A DNA stretch of 64,000 nt from Nonomuraea sp. NEAU-A123 (GCF_018603905.1 NZ_JAHFZZ010000024.1:62001-126000), one strand, 5' to 3'; positions 34,607 through 44,143 are shown, counted from the first letter of the stretch. Notes: generated from the letters alone by a model not told the origin. Translations and numbers: made by a program.

Positions 34607-36214
34607 ATGAGGCGATTAACCATCGTCACGGCGGTCACCGCGGTGATCCTGCCCCTGCTGGCCGTCCTTCCCGGGCAAGCGGCTGTCGCCACGGCGGCGG
34701 CGGAGAGCGACCAGCCCGTCGGCCCCGGCCAGTACTTCTCCGACACCAAGACCTTCGAGCTCAACGAGATCGACGCCTCGGCGGGTGCGATCGGCCGCAA
34801 GCACGGCGTGGCCGCCGTCGACGGCAGCCTGGCCCAGCCGAAGGCGGTGCCGGCCTCCCGCGCCGACCTGTCGGTGTTCGGGCCGGGCTGGCAGGCCGAA
34901 TTCCTCGGCGGAACGACCGGCCGGAAACTCGAGATCCTCAGCGACGCCGTCCAGGTCACCGAGCTCGACTCGGGGGAGAAGGCCCGATACGCGCTCAAGA
35001 GCAGCGCCTCCTTCCCCGACGGCGGTGAGGTGCGGCGCTATGAGGCCGAGAACGGCTCCAAGCTCACCGAGACCACCCGGTGGGACGCGACGGCCGGCGC
35101 GATGCGCACCACCATCAGCGAGACGATCGCCACCGCCCTCGGGACCACGGAAACGGGCGACGACGGGTTCACCGACGACAGCGGCAACCCGATCAGCTCA
35201 GCCAACCTCAACCAGGTCTACACCTGGCAGCAGACGGGCGTCTCCCAGGGCGACACCTGGAGGGTGACGCGCGTCGGCACCAATGCCTTCGGGACCTCGA
35301 CCGTGCAGTACGACGCGCAGGGCCGGGTCGCCACCGTCACCGAGCCCGCCGTCGGCGAGGAGCCGGAGAGCGTACTGGCCTTCACCTACGCGACGTCCAC
35401 CACGGCCACCGGCACGGCCTTCGGCGACTACGCGGGCCGCCTCAAGCAGATCACCCAGACGTCCGGCTCGGGGACCCCGGAAACCGTGGCCGCATACGGA
35501 TACGACACCGCTGGTCTGCTGCGCAGCATGGCCGACCCGCGCGAGAGCGGCATCCCGCCGGCGACCTATGCCTACGACGCGACGGGGCGGCTGACCACGA
35601 TCGACTCGCGTCTGTCGGGAGCCTGGGCGCTGGCCTACACCGGCGACTCCGCGCTGCCCGCCGCGACCGCCACCTCCACCACCCGGTGGCCGGACGCCTC
35701 CGCCGGCGCGCCGCCGGCGCTCGACCCCGCCGCGCCCGGCAGCGTCCCCAGCGGCGGCGTCGCGGGCCCGCTGTCGTACCCGCCCTCCTGCTGGGCCGCC
35801 GTGCACTGGCTGTACTACAGCCGCAACTGCGCGGCCTGGGCAGCGCACTACGGCTGGCACAAGCCGCTGTGGAGGCAGTTGCCCACCCACCGCTGGGTCG
35901 TCGGCATCGACCACGACCAGTGCACCAATGCGCCGGACGCTCCGTCGGGATTCAATTTCCGCTCCGCCTGCGACATGCACGACTACGGCTACGGACTCAT
36001 CGGGAACAACTTGAAGAGGTCGTATTACCCGTACTACCTCGACTGGAGCCGTAAGAACGACGTAGACGTCCTCTTCTACACCACCCTGCGCGACTGGACA
36101 TGCACCGCGTACAACAAGTTGGTGCGGCCGCTCTGCAGGAACATCGCGTGGACCTACCGGCAGGCCGTGCGCAGAGGCAATCCCAGGAACGGCGCGAACG
36201 CGACCAGGGACTGA
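34607..36214 (+). CDS. secreted YD-repeat protein with C-terminal phospholipase A2 domain
   Basis: A 535-residue exported protein. Residues 1-25 are a Sec signal peptide (RRLTIVTAVTAVILPLLAVL). A middle region contains RHS/YD-repeat-like units (QYDAQGRVATV, YGYDTAGLLRSM, YAYDATGRLTTI, residues about 235-340). The C-terminal 160 residues resemble the prokaryotic/fungal secreted PLA2 family: a Cys-paired GIDHDQCTNAP loop and FNFRSACDMHDYGYG with the catalytic His458-Asp459 pair. It should cleave phospholipid sn-2 esters with calcium. No immunity-like gene is adjacent. ATG 34607 has AAGGAG upstream. Confidence 0.83.
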   Translation: MRRLTIVTAVTAVILPLLAVLPGQAAVATAAAESDQPVGPGQYFSDTKTFELNEIDASAGAIGRKHGVAAVDGSLAQPKAVPASRADLSVFGPGWQAEFLGGTTGRKLEILSDAVQVTELDSGEKARYALKSSASFPDGGEVRRYEAENGSKLTETTRWDATAGAMRTTISETIATALGTTETGDDGFTDDSGNPISSANLNQVYTWQQTGVSQGDTWRVTRVGTNAFGTSTVQYDAQGRVATVTEPAVGEEPESVLAFTYATSTTATGTAFGDYAGRLKQITQTSGSGTPETVAAYGYDTAGLLRSMADPRESGIPPATYAYDATGRLTTIDSRLSGAWALAYTGDSALPAATATSTTRWPDASAGAPPALDPAAPGSVPSGGVAGPLSYPPSCWAAVHWLYYSRNCAAWAAHYGWHKPLWRQLPTHRWVVGIDHDQCTNAPDAPSGFNFRSACDMHDYGYGLIGNNLKRSYYPYYLDWSRKNDVDVLFYTTLRDWTCTAYNKLVRPLCRNIAWTYRQAVRRGNPRNGANATRD

Positions 36215-36221
36215 TGCCCCG

Positions 36222-36248
36222 GGCCCGCGGATGACCCCGCCGCGGGCC
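36222..36248 (+). terminator. hairpin after the phospholipase gene
   Basis: A perfect 9-bp stem, GGCCCGCGG and CCGCGGGCC, with a 9-nt loop, starts 8 nt after the stop codon. No T-run follows, as is common for actinomycete terminators. Confidence 0.6.
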
Positions 36249-36359
36249 TGTCCGATCTCGTCTGATCGACGACGACCGCCTGGACGACGGAGCAAGTGGG
36301 TGCCGTGATGCGGGCGCGGATGTTGTGAAGCTCCTTCGTGGCCCTGAGCGGAGACCGTA

Positions 36360-38765
36360 ATGAACCGACGTCTGATTCGCCGCATCATCGCCGTGGCGGC
36401 GATCCTGCTCTCCTCGATGGCGGTCACCGCCGACGTCTCCGCCTCGGCACTGAGCCCGGGCACGCCGGCGGGCCCGTGGGTGGAGCCCGGTCTGGCGCAG
36501 AAACTCGCAGGCGGAGCCCGTACCAGGGTGAACGTGGTGACGAAGGCCCGCGCGGACCTGCCGGCCGCGGCGAGCGCCGGACAGGTGCTCCAGACGTTGT
36601 CCGTCTTACCCGTGGTCACGCTGCGCGCGGACCAGGCGGCATTGGAACGGTTGGCCGCCCAGCCCGGCGTGGTCAGCGTGTCGGAGGACCGGCCGGTGCC
36701 GCCGACGCTCGGTCAGAGCATCCCGCTCATCGGCGCCGACCGCACGCGTGCGGCAGGCTTGACGGGCGAGGGGAGCGTGGTGGCGGTGCTGGACACGGGC
36801 GTGGCGGTCAACCATCCCTTCCTGGGCGGCCGGATCGTGGCCGAGGCGTGCTTCTCGCCCATCGATCCCGACTACTCGGCCACCAGCTTGTGCCCGAACG
36901 GTACGGACCAGCAGGACGGGCCCGGCTCGGCGGACTCAGAAAGCGGCCCGTGCGCGGACGTCGAACTGGACTGCGACCACGGAACGCACGTGGCCGGCAT
37001 CGTCGCGGGTGACGGCGAGGGCGTGGACGGCGACGATGGCAGCGGTGTCGCGCCGGGGGCTGACATCGTCGCCATCCAGGTCTTCAGCAAGTTCGACACC
37101 GAGGACTTCTGCGGGGTGGGCGGTGCGCCGTGCGTGCTCAGCTTCACCAGCGCCCAACTGGCCGGGCTGGAGAAGGTCCGGGAGCTGAAAGGCGAACTGC
37201 CCATCGTCGCGGCCAACCTGAGCTTGGGCGGCGGCAGATACACCGCGCCCTGCGACGGCGACCCCCGCAAGCCCGCCATCGACAACCTCCTGGCCGCCGG
37301 GGTGGCCACGGTGATCGCCGCGGGCAACAACGGCTTCACGGACGCGATCAGCGCCCCGGCCTGCGTCTCCTCGGCCATTGCCGTGGGCAGCACCACCAAC
37401 GAGGACACGGTCTCCTCCTTCAGCAACCGCGGCCCGCTCCTGGACCTCTTCGCTCCGGGAACCGACATCATCTCCTCGGTGCCCGGTGACGCATGGCGCT
37501 CCATGAGCGGGACGTCCATGGCCGCCCCCCACGTCGCCGGCGCGCTGGCGGTGCTGCGCCAGGCCTTCCCCAACGCGAGTGTGGCCGAGCTGGGGTCGAT
37601 GCTCAAGGAGACCGGCAGGAGCATCAGCTACCCCGGCGCGACGACCCCACGGATCCAGCTCGACGACGCCGCCCTGGGAGCGACCCCGAGACCGGGGCCC
37701 GACCAGTACTTCCACACCCGCGGCCGGATCCTCGACAACGTCCAGCTCAGTGCCAACTCCACCATGGCGGTGCAGGTCGCCGGGGTGGCCGGACTGCCCG
37801 CGACGGGGATCCGCGCGGTCGCGCTCAACATCGCCGCCAAGGGCGACTGGTTCAACTCGGGCTCCCTGGCGGTGTACCCCTCCGATGAACAGGAGCCGGA
37901 GGGCAACACGCTCTTCTACGACCCCACTCGCTACACCTCCACCCTGGTCATCGCGAAGGTCGGCGCGGACGGGAAGATCAAGGTGGTGAACAGGAGCACC
38001 GCCCCGGTGCGCGTGACGCTGGACGTCCACGGTCACACCCGCGCCCAGGCCGACGCCGCTGTGGGCGGCACCTACATGCCGATCTCCCCGGTACGGCTCG
38101 CGGACCGGACCGTCATCCCGGCATGGGGCAACGTTCAGCTGGCGACCTCCGACATGACCGGCGTTCCCACCTCCGGCGTGGCGACGGTCGCGCTCACGGT
38201 GATGGTGAAGAGCGCCGCCACCGGGACGATACGGGCCTACGCCGCCGGCGACATCTATCCCGTCGACGCCAACATCGACTACCCGGCCAACACCGCGACG
38301 CAGTTCTTCACCATCGTCAAGCCCGGCTCCGACGGAAAGATCAACCTCCACAACCTCGGCTCCAACACCGTGGAGATCTCCGTTGACGTGAGCGGCTATT
38401 ACACCACCGCCCAGCGGGGTTCGACCGTCAAGGCGATACGTCCGACGCCGGTGGCCAAAGCCGTCACCATCACCGCGGGCGGCACTCGCGTGCTGACCTT
38501 CACCGGCGTGCCGGACATCCCCTCATCCGGCGTCTCCGCCGTGGGCCTGACCGTCGCCGCGAAGGCAACCGCGATCGGGGTCGTGTCGGTGGTTCCCCAG
38601 AGCGGACCGAGCACCGCCCGGGTGGTGGCGTACGCGGCGGGCAAGGACACGACCGGCTTCACGACGGCCGCGCTGCGGCAGGACGGAACGGTCGTGCTGA
38701 AGAACGAGGGCACCTCGCAGGTAACCGTCTCCGTGGACGCCTACGCCTACTTCCCCGCCCGATGA
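36360..38765 (+). CDS. secreted S8 family serine protease (subtilisin-like)
   Basis: An 801-residue exported protease. A signal peptide (about 1-30) is followed by an inhibitor-like propeptide (about 40-115). The catalytic domain has Asp145 (AVLDTGVAV), His207 (DHGTHVAGI), Asn in AAGNNG and Ser386 (GTSMAAPHVAG). The C-terminal 350 residues hold three related beta-rich modules, each with a PVRLADRT or GTRVLT-like start and a V(D/S)V-x-G/A-Y-x-Y end (VDVSGYYT, VDAYAYF). These are probably cell-wall or matrix binding. It is transcribed in the same direction as the PLA2 gene but after a hairpin. Confidence 0.92.
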   Translation: MNRRLIRRIIAVAAILLSSMAVTADVSASALSPGTPAGPWVEPGLAQKLAGGARTRVNVVTKARADLPAAASAGQVLQTLSVLPVVTLRADQAALERLAAQPGVVSVSEDRPVPPTLGQSIPLIGADRTRAAGLTGEGSVVAVLDTGVAVNHPFLGGRIVAEACFSPIDPDYSATSLCPNGTDQQDGPGSADSESGPCADVELDCDHGTHVAGIVAGDGEGVDGDDGSGVAPGADIVAIQVFSKFDTEDFCGVGGAPCVLSFTSAQLAGLEKVRELKGELPIVAANLSLGGGRYTAPCDGDPRKPAIDNLLAAGVATVIAAGNNGFTDAISAPACVSSAIAVGSTTNEDTVSSFSNRGPLLDLFAPGTDIISSVPGDAWRSMSGTSMAAPHVAGALAVLRQAFPNASVAELGSMLKETGRSISYPGATTPRIQLDDAALGATPRPGPDQYFHTRGRILDNVQLSANSTMAVQVAGVAGLPATGIRAVALNIAAKGDWFNSGSLAVYPSDEQEPEGNTLFYDPTRYTSTLVIAKVGADGKIKVVNRSTAPVRVTLDVHGHTRAQADAAVGGTYMPISPVRLADRTVIPAWGNVQLATSDMTGVPTSGVATVALTVMVKSAATGTIRAYAAGDIYPVDANIDYPANTATQFFTIVKPGSDGKINLHNLGSNTVEISVDVSGYYTTAQRGSTVKAIRPTPVAKAVTITAGGTRVLTFTGVPDIPSSGVSAVGLTVAAKATAIGVVSVVPQSGPSTARVVAYAAGKDTTGFTTAALRQDGTVVLKNEGTSQVTVSVDAYAYFPAR

Positions 38766-38798
38766 CGTGAGAGCCGGCCGCTGCGGAGCCGCCTTCTT

Positions 38799-40019
38799 TC
38801 AGGAAACCGGCCTGCCAGGGGCTTGATCCTGAACTACGCGGCCCCGGGTGGCGCGTGCGGCCGTTCGGCCATACCACCAGGTGAGGGCGGCCGCGGCCAC
38901 GGCGAGCACAGCCGCAAGCGGCGGGAGCAGCGCGGCGCCGGCGGCGTCGAGGGCGATCCCGCCGACCGCGCCGGACAACGAGACCGCCAGGTACACCGCG
39001 GACTGATTCAGCGAGGCGACCATCGGCTGCGTGCCCGCCGGGGCGTAGCTCATGATCAGGTGCTGCTGCGGCGTCGTGACCGTGAAGGAGAACACGCCGC
39101 AGGCGGCGACCGCCGCCAGCGCCGTCGCGTACGAGCCGCGCAGCGCCGGCACCAAGAGGAAGACGACGGCGAGGAGCAGCGTGCCGGCGATCACGACGCG
39201 GCGGGGCCCGCGACGGTCGGTGAAGTGCCCGGCCGCCAGGTTCCCCACCGTGCCGGCCACTCCGAACACCAGCAGCAACACCGCCAACCGGCCGCCCTGA
39301 CCGCCGGTGGCCGGCTCGTACACGGCACTGAGGTAGGTGTAGGGGACGTAGATCCCGGTGAACGCCACGACCGTGGTGGTGAGCACGCCGAGCACCCGCC
39401 GGTCGGCGAGCGGGGCGAGTCGCTGCCGCCACCCGCCGGCCGGGCCGTGGCCGACGTCGGGCAGGCGGCCGGCGATGACCGGGATCACGACCACGGCCAA
39501 CGCCGTGACCAGCCACATCGTGGCCCGCCAGCCGAGCGCCGCGCCCACCGCGGTGCCCAGCGGGGCGCCGAGTGCCAGCGACGACGTGAGTCCGAACATG
39601 ACGATCGCGATGGCCCGGCCACGGCGCTCGTCCCCGGCGAGCGCCGCCGCGGTCGCGCTGGCGGTCGCCGCGTAGAGCGACGCGCCGCCCGCGGCGACCA
39701 CCCGGGCCGCCAGCACCAGGCCGTACGCGGGGGCCAGCGCGGTGATCACGTTGCCCACGGCGAACAGCGCCAGCCCGGCGGGCAGCACGACACGCCGCGA
39801 CCAGCCCGCGGTCAGCGTGGCCAGCACCGGGGCCAGCACGGCGTAGGCGATGGAGAAGACCGTGACGAGCTGGCCCGCCGCCGCCACGCTGACGTTCAGC
39901 GACCGGGCGATCTCGGGGAGGATGCCGGCGATGACGAAGGCGTCCGTACCCACGGCGAAGGTCCCGAACGCCAGGATCGCCGCGTGCCCCTGCCATCGCC
40001 CGGTGGGCTCTCTGCTCAC
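38799..40019 (-). CDS. MFS drug-efflux transporter (DHA1 type)
   Basis: A 406-residue MFS protein with 12 predicted helices. FGTFAVGTDAFVIAGILPEI in helix 1 and the APVLATLTAGWSRRVVL loop are typical of the AraJ/Bcr-like DHA1 drug:proton antiporter group. ALGAPLGTAVGAALGWR matches the motif C region of exporters. It is divergent from a LysR gene with a 287-bp spacer, so LysR is its likely regulator. Confidence 0.88.
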   Translation of the reverse strand: MSREPTGRWQGHAAILAFGTFAVGTDAFVIAGILPEIARSLNVSVAAAGQLVTVFSIAYAVLAPVLATLTAGWSRRVVLPAGLALFAVGNVITALAPAYGLVLAARVVAAGGASLYAATASATAAALAGDERRGRAIAIVMFGLTSSLALGAPLGTAVGAALGWRATMWLVTALAVVVIPVIAGRLPDVGHGPAGGWRQRLAPLADRRVLGVLTTTVVAFTGIYVPYTYLSAVYEPATGGQGGRLAVLLLVFGVAGTVGNLAAGHFTDRRGPRRVVIAGTLLLAVVFLLVPALRGSYATALAAVAACGVFSFTVTTPQQHLIMSYAPAGTQPMVASLNQSAVYLAVSLSGAVGGIALDAAGAALLPPLAAVLAVAAAALTWWYGRTAARATRGRVVQDQAPGRPVS

Positions 40020-40306
40020 GATCGCCCCGCCCTTTCGGCACCCACGCGGGCCTGCGTGGAATGCGGCGCGGTCACCCGGACCGGCGCCGGGTCGTCAAGG
40101 ATCTGCCGGCCGATCGGGCAGGCAGGAGCCGTAATAACGATCACGAAATCTCCATGACAGATTGTTCGAGGTAGGGGAGTGTGCCGATGCGACCAGCGGT
40201 CGTCGGCGGGCGGCACAGCCCGTCGGCGGGACCGCACGGCTCAGTCAACCCGGCCCGGCGGTGAACCTGAAGGACCGATCGGATCACCATTGATACCCTT
40301 GCGGAT

Positions 40307-41371
40307 ATGAATGATCTCGAGGTGCGGCAGCTCCGATACTTCGTGGCGGTCGCGGAGGAGCTGCACTTCGGGCGGGCGGCCGAGCGGCTGGGCATGGCGC
40401 AGCCTCCGTTGTCCCGGGCGATCCGGACGCTGGAGCGCCGCGTGGGCGTGCGGTTGCTTGAGCGCACCACCCGTCACGTCGCGCTCACCACGGCGGGAGA
40501 GGTCTTCTTGCGGGACGCGCGGACCGCCCTCGACGCGATCACCGCGGCCGGTCGGCGCGCCCGGCACGCGGGCCGGTCCGACCCGCGGCTGCGACTCGCG
40601 CTCAAGGCCGACCATGACGCCGGGCTGCTGCCGCGGATCCTCTCCGCCTACCACGGCACGGAAGCGGCGCTCGCGGTGGAGCTGGTGCTCGGCGGACGGG
40701 AAGAGCAGGCGCCGGCGCTGCGCGACGGCCGGGCCGACGTCGCACTGGTGACCGGCCCCTTCGACGACCGCGGCCTGGACCACCAGCCGCTGCTGACCGA
40801 GCCCCGCCTGGTCGCCCTGGCGGCGGCCGATCCGCTGGCCACCCGGTCACACCTGCGGCTGGCCGACCTCGCCGGCCGCAGGCTCCCCAGCGGAGCCCCC
40901 GCCGACCAGGGCGGCTTCCCGCCTCCGCACGCCGCCATCGCCCAGAGCGACAGCGCGCAGCCGCACGCGGCCATCGCCAAGTGCGTCAGTGCGCAGCCGT
41001 ACGCCGCCATCGCCAAGTGCGTCAGTGAGCCGCGGTACGCCGCCATCGCCCAGAACGATGGTGAGCGCCCGCAGGCGACACACCGCGGGCTCGTGACCGC
41101 GTCCGGGCAGAGCGCCACGGACATGACGCAGATCTTGAAGCTGGTCGAGCTGGGAAGCTTCGTCTGCTTCCTCCCCGCCTCGATCGCACGAATCTACCCG
41201 CGGCCCGAGATCGCCTACCGCGCCGTCGACGACCTTGAGCCGATCACGCTGGCCGTCGCCTGGCCGCAGGACGCGCGCTCGGCGGCCGTCGCCGCCTTCG
41301 TCCGCACGGCCACGGCGGTCGCGGAAGCGGCTCGCATGGAGACGGGAGTGCCGCAGTGGGCGGCCACCTGA
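40307..41371 (+). CDS. LysR-family regulator with tandem-repeat insertion
   Basis: A 354-residue LysR protein. The helix-turn-helix is at residues 5-65 (LRYFVAVAEELHFGRAAERL, AQPPLSRAIRTLERR). The effector domain starts near 95 (PRLRLALKADHDAGLLPRIL). Between residues about 207 and 254 lies a four-unit 12-residue repeat, which replaces the usual loop between the two lobes. LGSFVCFLPASIARIY resumes the normal effector domain. It probably controls the divergent MFS gene. The insertion may be tolerated because it sits in an inter-lobe loop. Confidence 0.87.
   Translation: MNDLEVRQLRYFVAVAEELHFGRAAERLGMAQPPLSRAIRTLERRVGVRLLERTTRHVALTTAGEVFLRDARTALDAITAAGRRARHAGRSDPRLRLALKADHDAGLLPRILSAYHGTEAALAVELVLGGREEQAPALRDGRADVALVTGPFDDRGLDHQPLLTEPRLVALAAADPLATRSHLRLADLAGRRLPSGAPADQGGFPPPHAAIAQSDSAQPHAAIAKCVSAQPYAAIAKCVSEPRYAAIAQNDGERPQATHRGLVTASGQSATDMTQILKLVELGSFVCFLPASIARIYPRPEIAYRAVDDLEPITLAVAWPQDARSAAVAAFVRTATAVAEAARMETGVPQWAAT
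40925..41068 (+). repeat. four 36-nt in-frame tandem repeats in lysR
   Basis: Units encode PHAAIAQSDSAQ, PHAAIAKCVSAQ, PYAAIAKCVSEP and RYAAIAQNDGER, followed by a broken PQATHR. Each unit is exactly 36 nt. Units 2 and 3 are the most alike. Confidence 0.85.
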
Positions 41372-41454
41372 TCACGACCGCTGTTCGGCGCGGACATGGT
41401 GCTCGCGCAGGCCACCCAGGCGATATCCCGTAATAACGGTATTGCTGCTGTACG

Positions 41455-41913
41455 GTGCGCGTTGTGGCCTACCGCATTCGTGTGTGCATCGGTTCTCTCA
41501 TCTCGCTGGCCTGCCTCGGACTCGCGCTCTACGCGTTGTTTCAGCTTGTCCGTGGCGGTAGCTGTGCCTCCGGTGGGGTCCACGTCTCCGCCCGCCAGTG
41601 TCCGCCGGGCACCGAGAAGTGGGCCTGGGTGCTGCCGGGCGCGATCATCGGCGGGCTCCTCAGTTTCTTTCTGGGTACGTTCAAGGGCTTCGGCCCGGCA
41701 CCGGAGGCGACGAGGACCCGTGGCGGGGTTCCTCTGGGCGGCCCTGGCCGCGCCACCGGTCGTGTGGACCCGTCCGGCCACCGCGGAGACCCCTCCGTGG
41801 ACGACCGCGATCCGATCGTCCGGCTGTACCGGCTCCGCGAACTGCTCGACGCGGGCACGCTGACGCCCGGCGAGTTCGAGCTGGCCAAGGCGAAGATCCT
41901 GAACGAGATGTGA
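41455..41913 (+). CDS. two-helix membrane protein with C-terminal SHOCT-like domain
   Basis: A 152-residue protein. Helix 1 is SLISLACLGLALYALFQLV (about 14-32) and helix 2 is WVLPGAIIGGLLSFFLGTF (about 58-76); two Cys lie in the loop between. The C-terminal 30 residues, LYRLRELLDAGTLTPGEFEL and following, match the SHOCT oligomerisation motif. Role unknown. GTG 41455 is used, with GTG 41464 as an alternative. Confidence 0.7.
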   Translation: MRVVAYRIRVCIGSLISLACLGLALYALFQLVRGGSCASGGVHVSARQCPPGTEKWAWVLPGAIIGGLLSFFLGTFKGFGPAPEATRTRGGVPLGGPGRATGRVDPSGHRGDPSVDDRDPIVRLYRLRELLDAGTLTPGEFELAKAKILNEM

Positions 41914-41942
41914 CCAGCGGGGGAGGGGAAGGTGCCGAGGGC

Positions 41943-42530
41943 TTATCGGGGGCGGCCTCCGGGTGCGGGGCGGCTCCGAACGAACACCGTTGAGAGGCGC
42001 AGCAGGCGGTCCGCCAGTTCCTCGGGGTCGAGGGGATCGTCGGCGTCGATCAGCCAGTCGTTGACGATCGCGCCGGTCCCGCCCGTGATCAGCGTCGCGA
42101 AGTCCCCCACCGTGGCGTCGTCGAGGTCGCCGAGTAGCTCCCGCACACCGGCCATGGTGATGAGCGAGCCGAACAGCCTGTTCAGGGCCCGGGTCATGAG
42201 GAAGGCGCACGATCCGGTGAGCATCGCGCGGTAGAAGGATCGGTGCCGGGCGAAGTGCCGGGCCATCGCCAGCATGCGCGCGCGCCGCGGTGCGCCGTTG
42301 TCCCCGACCTCGGGCATGAGCTCCCGTTCGACCAGGTCGGCCGCGGCCGCCACGAGGAGCGCGTCACGGTCGCCGAACTGCAGGTAGACCAGTTGCCGGC
42401 TGACGTCCGCGGCGTCGGCGAGGTCGGTGATGGGCAGGGCGGTGGTGCCACGCTCGGAGACCAGGCGTACGGCGGCGGCCATGAGAGCGGCGCGAGAGCG
42501 GAGCACTCGGCGGTCTTGTCGATCCTGCAT
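41943..42530 (-). CDS. TetR-family repressor
   Basis: About 195 residues. The N-terminal helix-turn-helix is SRAALMAAAVRLVSERGTTA, then LADAADVSRQLVYLQFGDRD. The rest is the helical ligand-binding domain. ATG 42530 is taken; GTG 42548 is an alternative and lies against the operator. It is divergent from the carboxylesterase gene, with two operator-like repeats between, so it likely represses both. Confidence 0.85.
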   Translation of the reverse strand: MQDRQDRRVLRSRAALMAAAVRLVSERGTTALPITDLADAADVSRQLVYLQFGDRDALLVAAAADLVERELMPEVGDNGAPRRARMLAMARHFARHRSFYRAMLTGSCAFLMTRALNRLFGSLITMAGVRELLGDLDDATVGDFATLITGGTGAIVNDWLIDADDPLDPEELADRLLRLSTVFVRSRPAPGGRPR

Positions 42531-42541
42531 ACCGAGGACAC

Positions 42542-42574
42542 TAGACACGTGTTAAAAAATAGACAACTGTTAAA
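42542..42574. promoter_or_regulatory. paired 15-bp operator-like repeats between tetR and esterase gene
   Basis: TAGACACGTGTTAAA (42542-42556) and TAGACAACTGTTAAA (42560-42574) are direct repeats differing at two positions. The first contains a palindromic ACACGTGT centre. Start-to-start distance is 18 bp. The arrangement suggests two TetR dimers on one face or overlapping faces. Confidence 0.6.
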
Positions 42575-42610
42575 TCAGTCGCTTTACCTGTCCAGAGCAA
42601 GGAGCCGCCG

Positions 42611-44143
42611 ATGTCCGCACTCGAGTCCCCCGAGCCCGAAGTCCGTACCACCGCCGGTGTGGTGCGCGGTCGCACGGAGGACGGCCTGGTCGTCTTCCGC
42701 GGCATACCGTTCGCCGAACCCCCGATCGGGGAGGCCCGCTTCCAGGCGCCGCGGCCCGTGCGCGGCTGGGACGGCGTGCGGGAGGCGTACGCCTTCGGTC
42801 CGCCCGCCCCGCAGGATGTGAACATGGCCGGCCGCAGCGGCGGCGAGTTCCTCATGGACACGGGCGACGACTGGCTGACGGTCAACGTCTGGACGCCCGA
42901 CCCCGACCCGGCCGCCCGCCGCCCGGTCATGGTGTGGATCCACGGCGGCGCCTACAAGCTCGGCTTCTCCGGCAGCCCCGGCTACGACGCCCAGCACATC
43001 GTCCGCGACGGCGACGTGGTGTTCGTGTCGCTGAACTACCGCCTCGGCATCGAGGGCTTCGCTCGCATCGACGGCGCGCCCGCCAACCGGGGCCTGCTCG
43101 ACCAGGTCGCCGCCCTGGAGTGGGTGCGGGAGAACATCACGGCGTTCGGTGGCGATCCCGGCCAGGTGACCGTAGCCGGTGATTCGGCCGGTGCCGGGTC
43201 CATCATCGCGCTGATGGCCATGCCGAGCGCGGCGGGGCTGTTCCGGCGGGCCGTCGCGCAGAGCGTACCGGGCACGTTCTTCTCCGACGCCCTGGCCAGG
43301 GACGTCGCCACTGCCCTCGCCGCCGAGGCGGGCCTGAGCCCGACGGCCAGGGAGCTGTCGGGCGTGGATCCACGGCAACTGCCGGAGATCGGGCAGGCGC
43401 TGGAGTCGAAGATGCGGCAGTACGAGGACCGCTGGGGCTCATTCGCGCACACGCTCTCCCTCTTCTCCCCGGTCGTCGACGGCGAGGTGCTGCCGGTCGC
43501 ACCCTGGCAGGCGCTGGCCGGCGGCGCGGGACGGGACGTGGACCTGATCATCGGTCACACCCGCGACGAGTGCCGTACGTTCCTCCTCTTCTCCGGACAG
43601 TTCGGTAAGATCACCGAGGAGCAGGCGACGGAGGCGCTACGCCTCTTCGGCCCCGGCGAGGACGGCGAACGGGCCTACCGCGCGGCGTTCCCGAACGCGT
43701 CCGCCGAGGAGCTGTACGAACTCGTCCAGAACGACTGGCTGTTCCGCATGCCGACGCTGCATCTGGCCGAGGCGCACACCGCCGGGGGCGGGCGGGCGTA
43801 CCTGTACGAGCTGACCTGGCAGTCCCCGGGCAACGGCGGAGTGATGCGCGCCTGCCACGGCCTGGACGGCCCGCTGCTGTTCGGCACCTACGACGCCCAC
43901 CTGGGCCCGGTGGCCATCGGCCCCGAGCCCACCGCCGAGGCCCGCGACCTGACGACCCAGATCCGCACGGCCTGGACGTCCTTCGCCACCTCGGGCACCC
44001 CCGGCTGGCCCGCGTACGACTCCCAGCAGCGCCTGACCCGGATCTTCGACACGCCCGGGGCGGTCACCGCGTACCCCGAGGAGACGTCACGCCGCCTGTG
44101 GCAGGAGCACGTCTTCGAGGCCCTTCCCCTGCTGGCCGACTGA
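42611..44143 (+). CDS. type B carboxylesterase/lipase
   Basis: A 510-residue alpha/beta hydrolase. It has RGIPFAEPPIGEARF near the N-terminus, the oxyanion-hole MVWIHGGAYKLG (about 107), the nucleophile elbow VAGDSAGAGSI (Ser about 194), and a late CHGLDGPLLFG with the catalytic His. No signal peptide is visible, so it is probably cytoplasmic. A good AAGGAG site precedes the start. It is controlled, probably, by the divergent TetR. Confidence 0.9.
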   Translation: MSALESPEPEVRTTAGVVRGRTEDGLVVFRGIPFAEPPIGEARFQAPRPVRGWDGVREAYAFGPPAPQDVNMAGRSGGEFLMDTGDDWLTVNVWTPDPDPAARRPVMVWIHGGAYKLGFSGSPGYDAQHIVRDGDVVFVSLNYRLGIEGFARIDGAPANRGLLDQVAALEWVRENITAFGGDPGQVTVAGDSAGAGSIIALMAMPSAAGLFRRAVAQSVPGTFFSDALARDVATALAAEAGLSPTARELSGVDPRQLPEIGQALESKMRQYEDRWGSFAHTLSLFSPVVDGEVLPVAPWQALAGGAGRDVDLIIGHTRDECRTFLLFSGQFGKITEEQATEALRLFGPGEDGERAYRAAFPNASAEELYELVQNDWLFRMPTLHLAEAHTAGGGRAYLYELTWQSPGNGGVMRACHGLDGPLLFGTYDAHLGPVAIGPEPTAEARDLTTQIRTAWTSFATSGTPGWPAYDSQQRLTRIFDTPGAVTAYPEETSRRLWQEHVFEALPLLAD

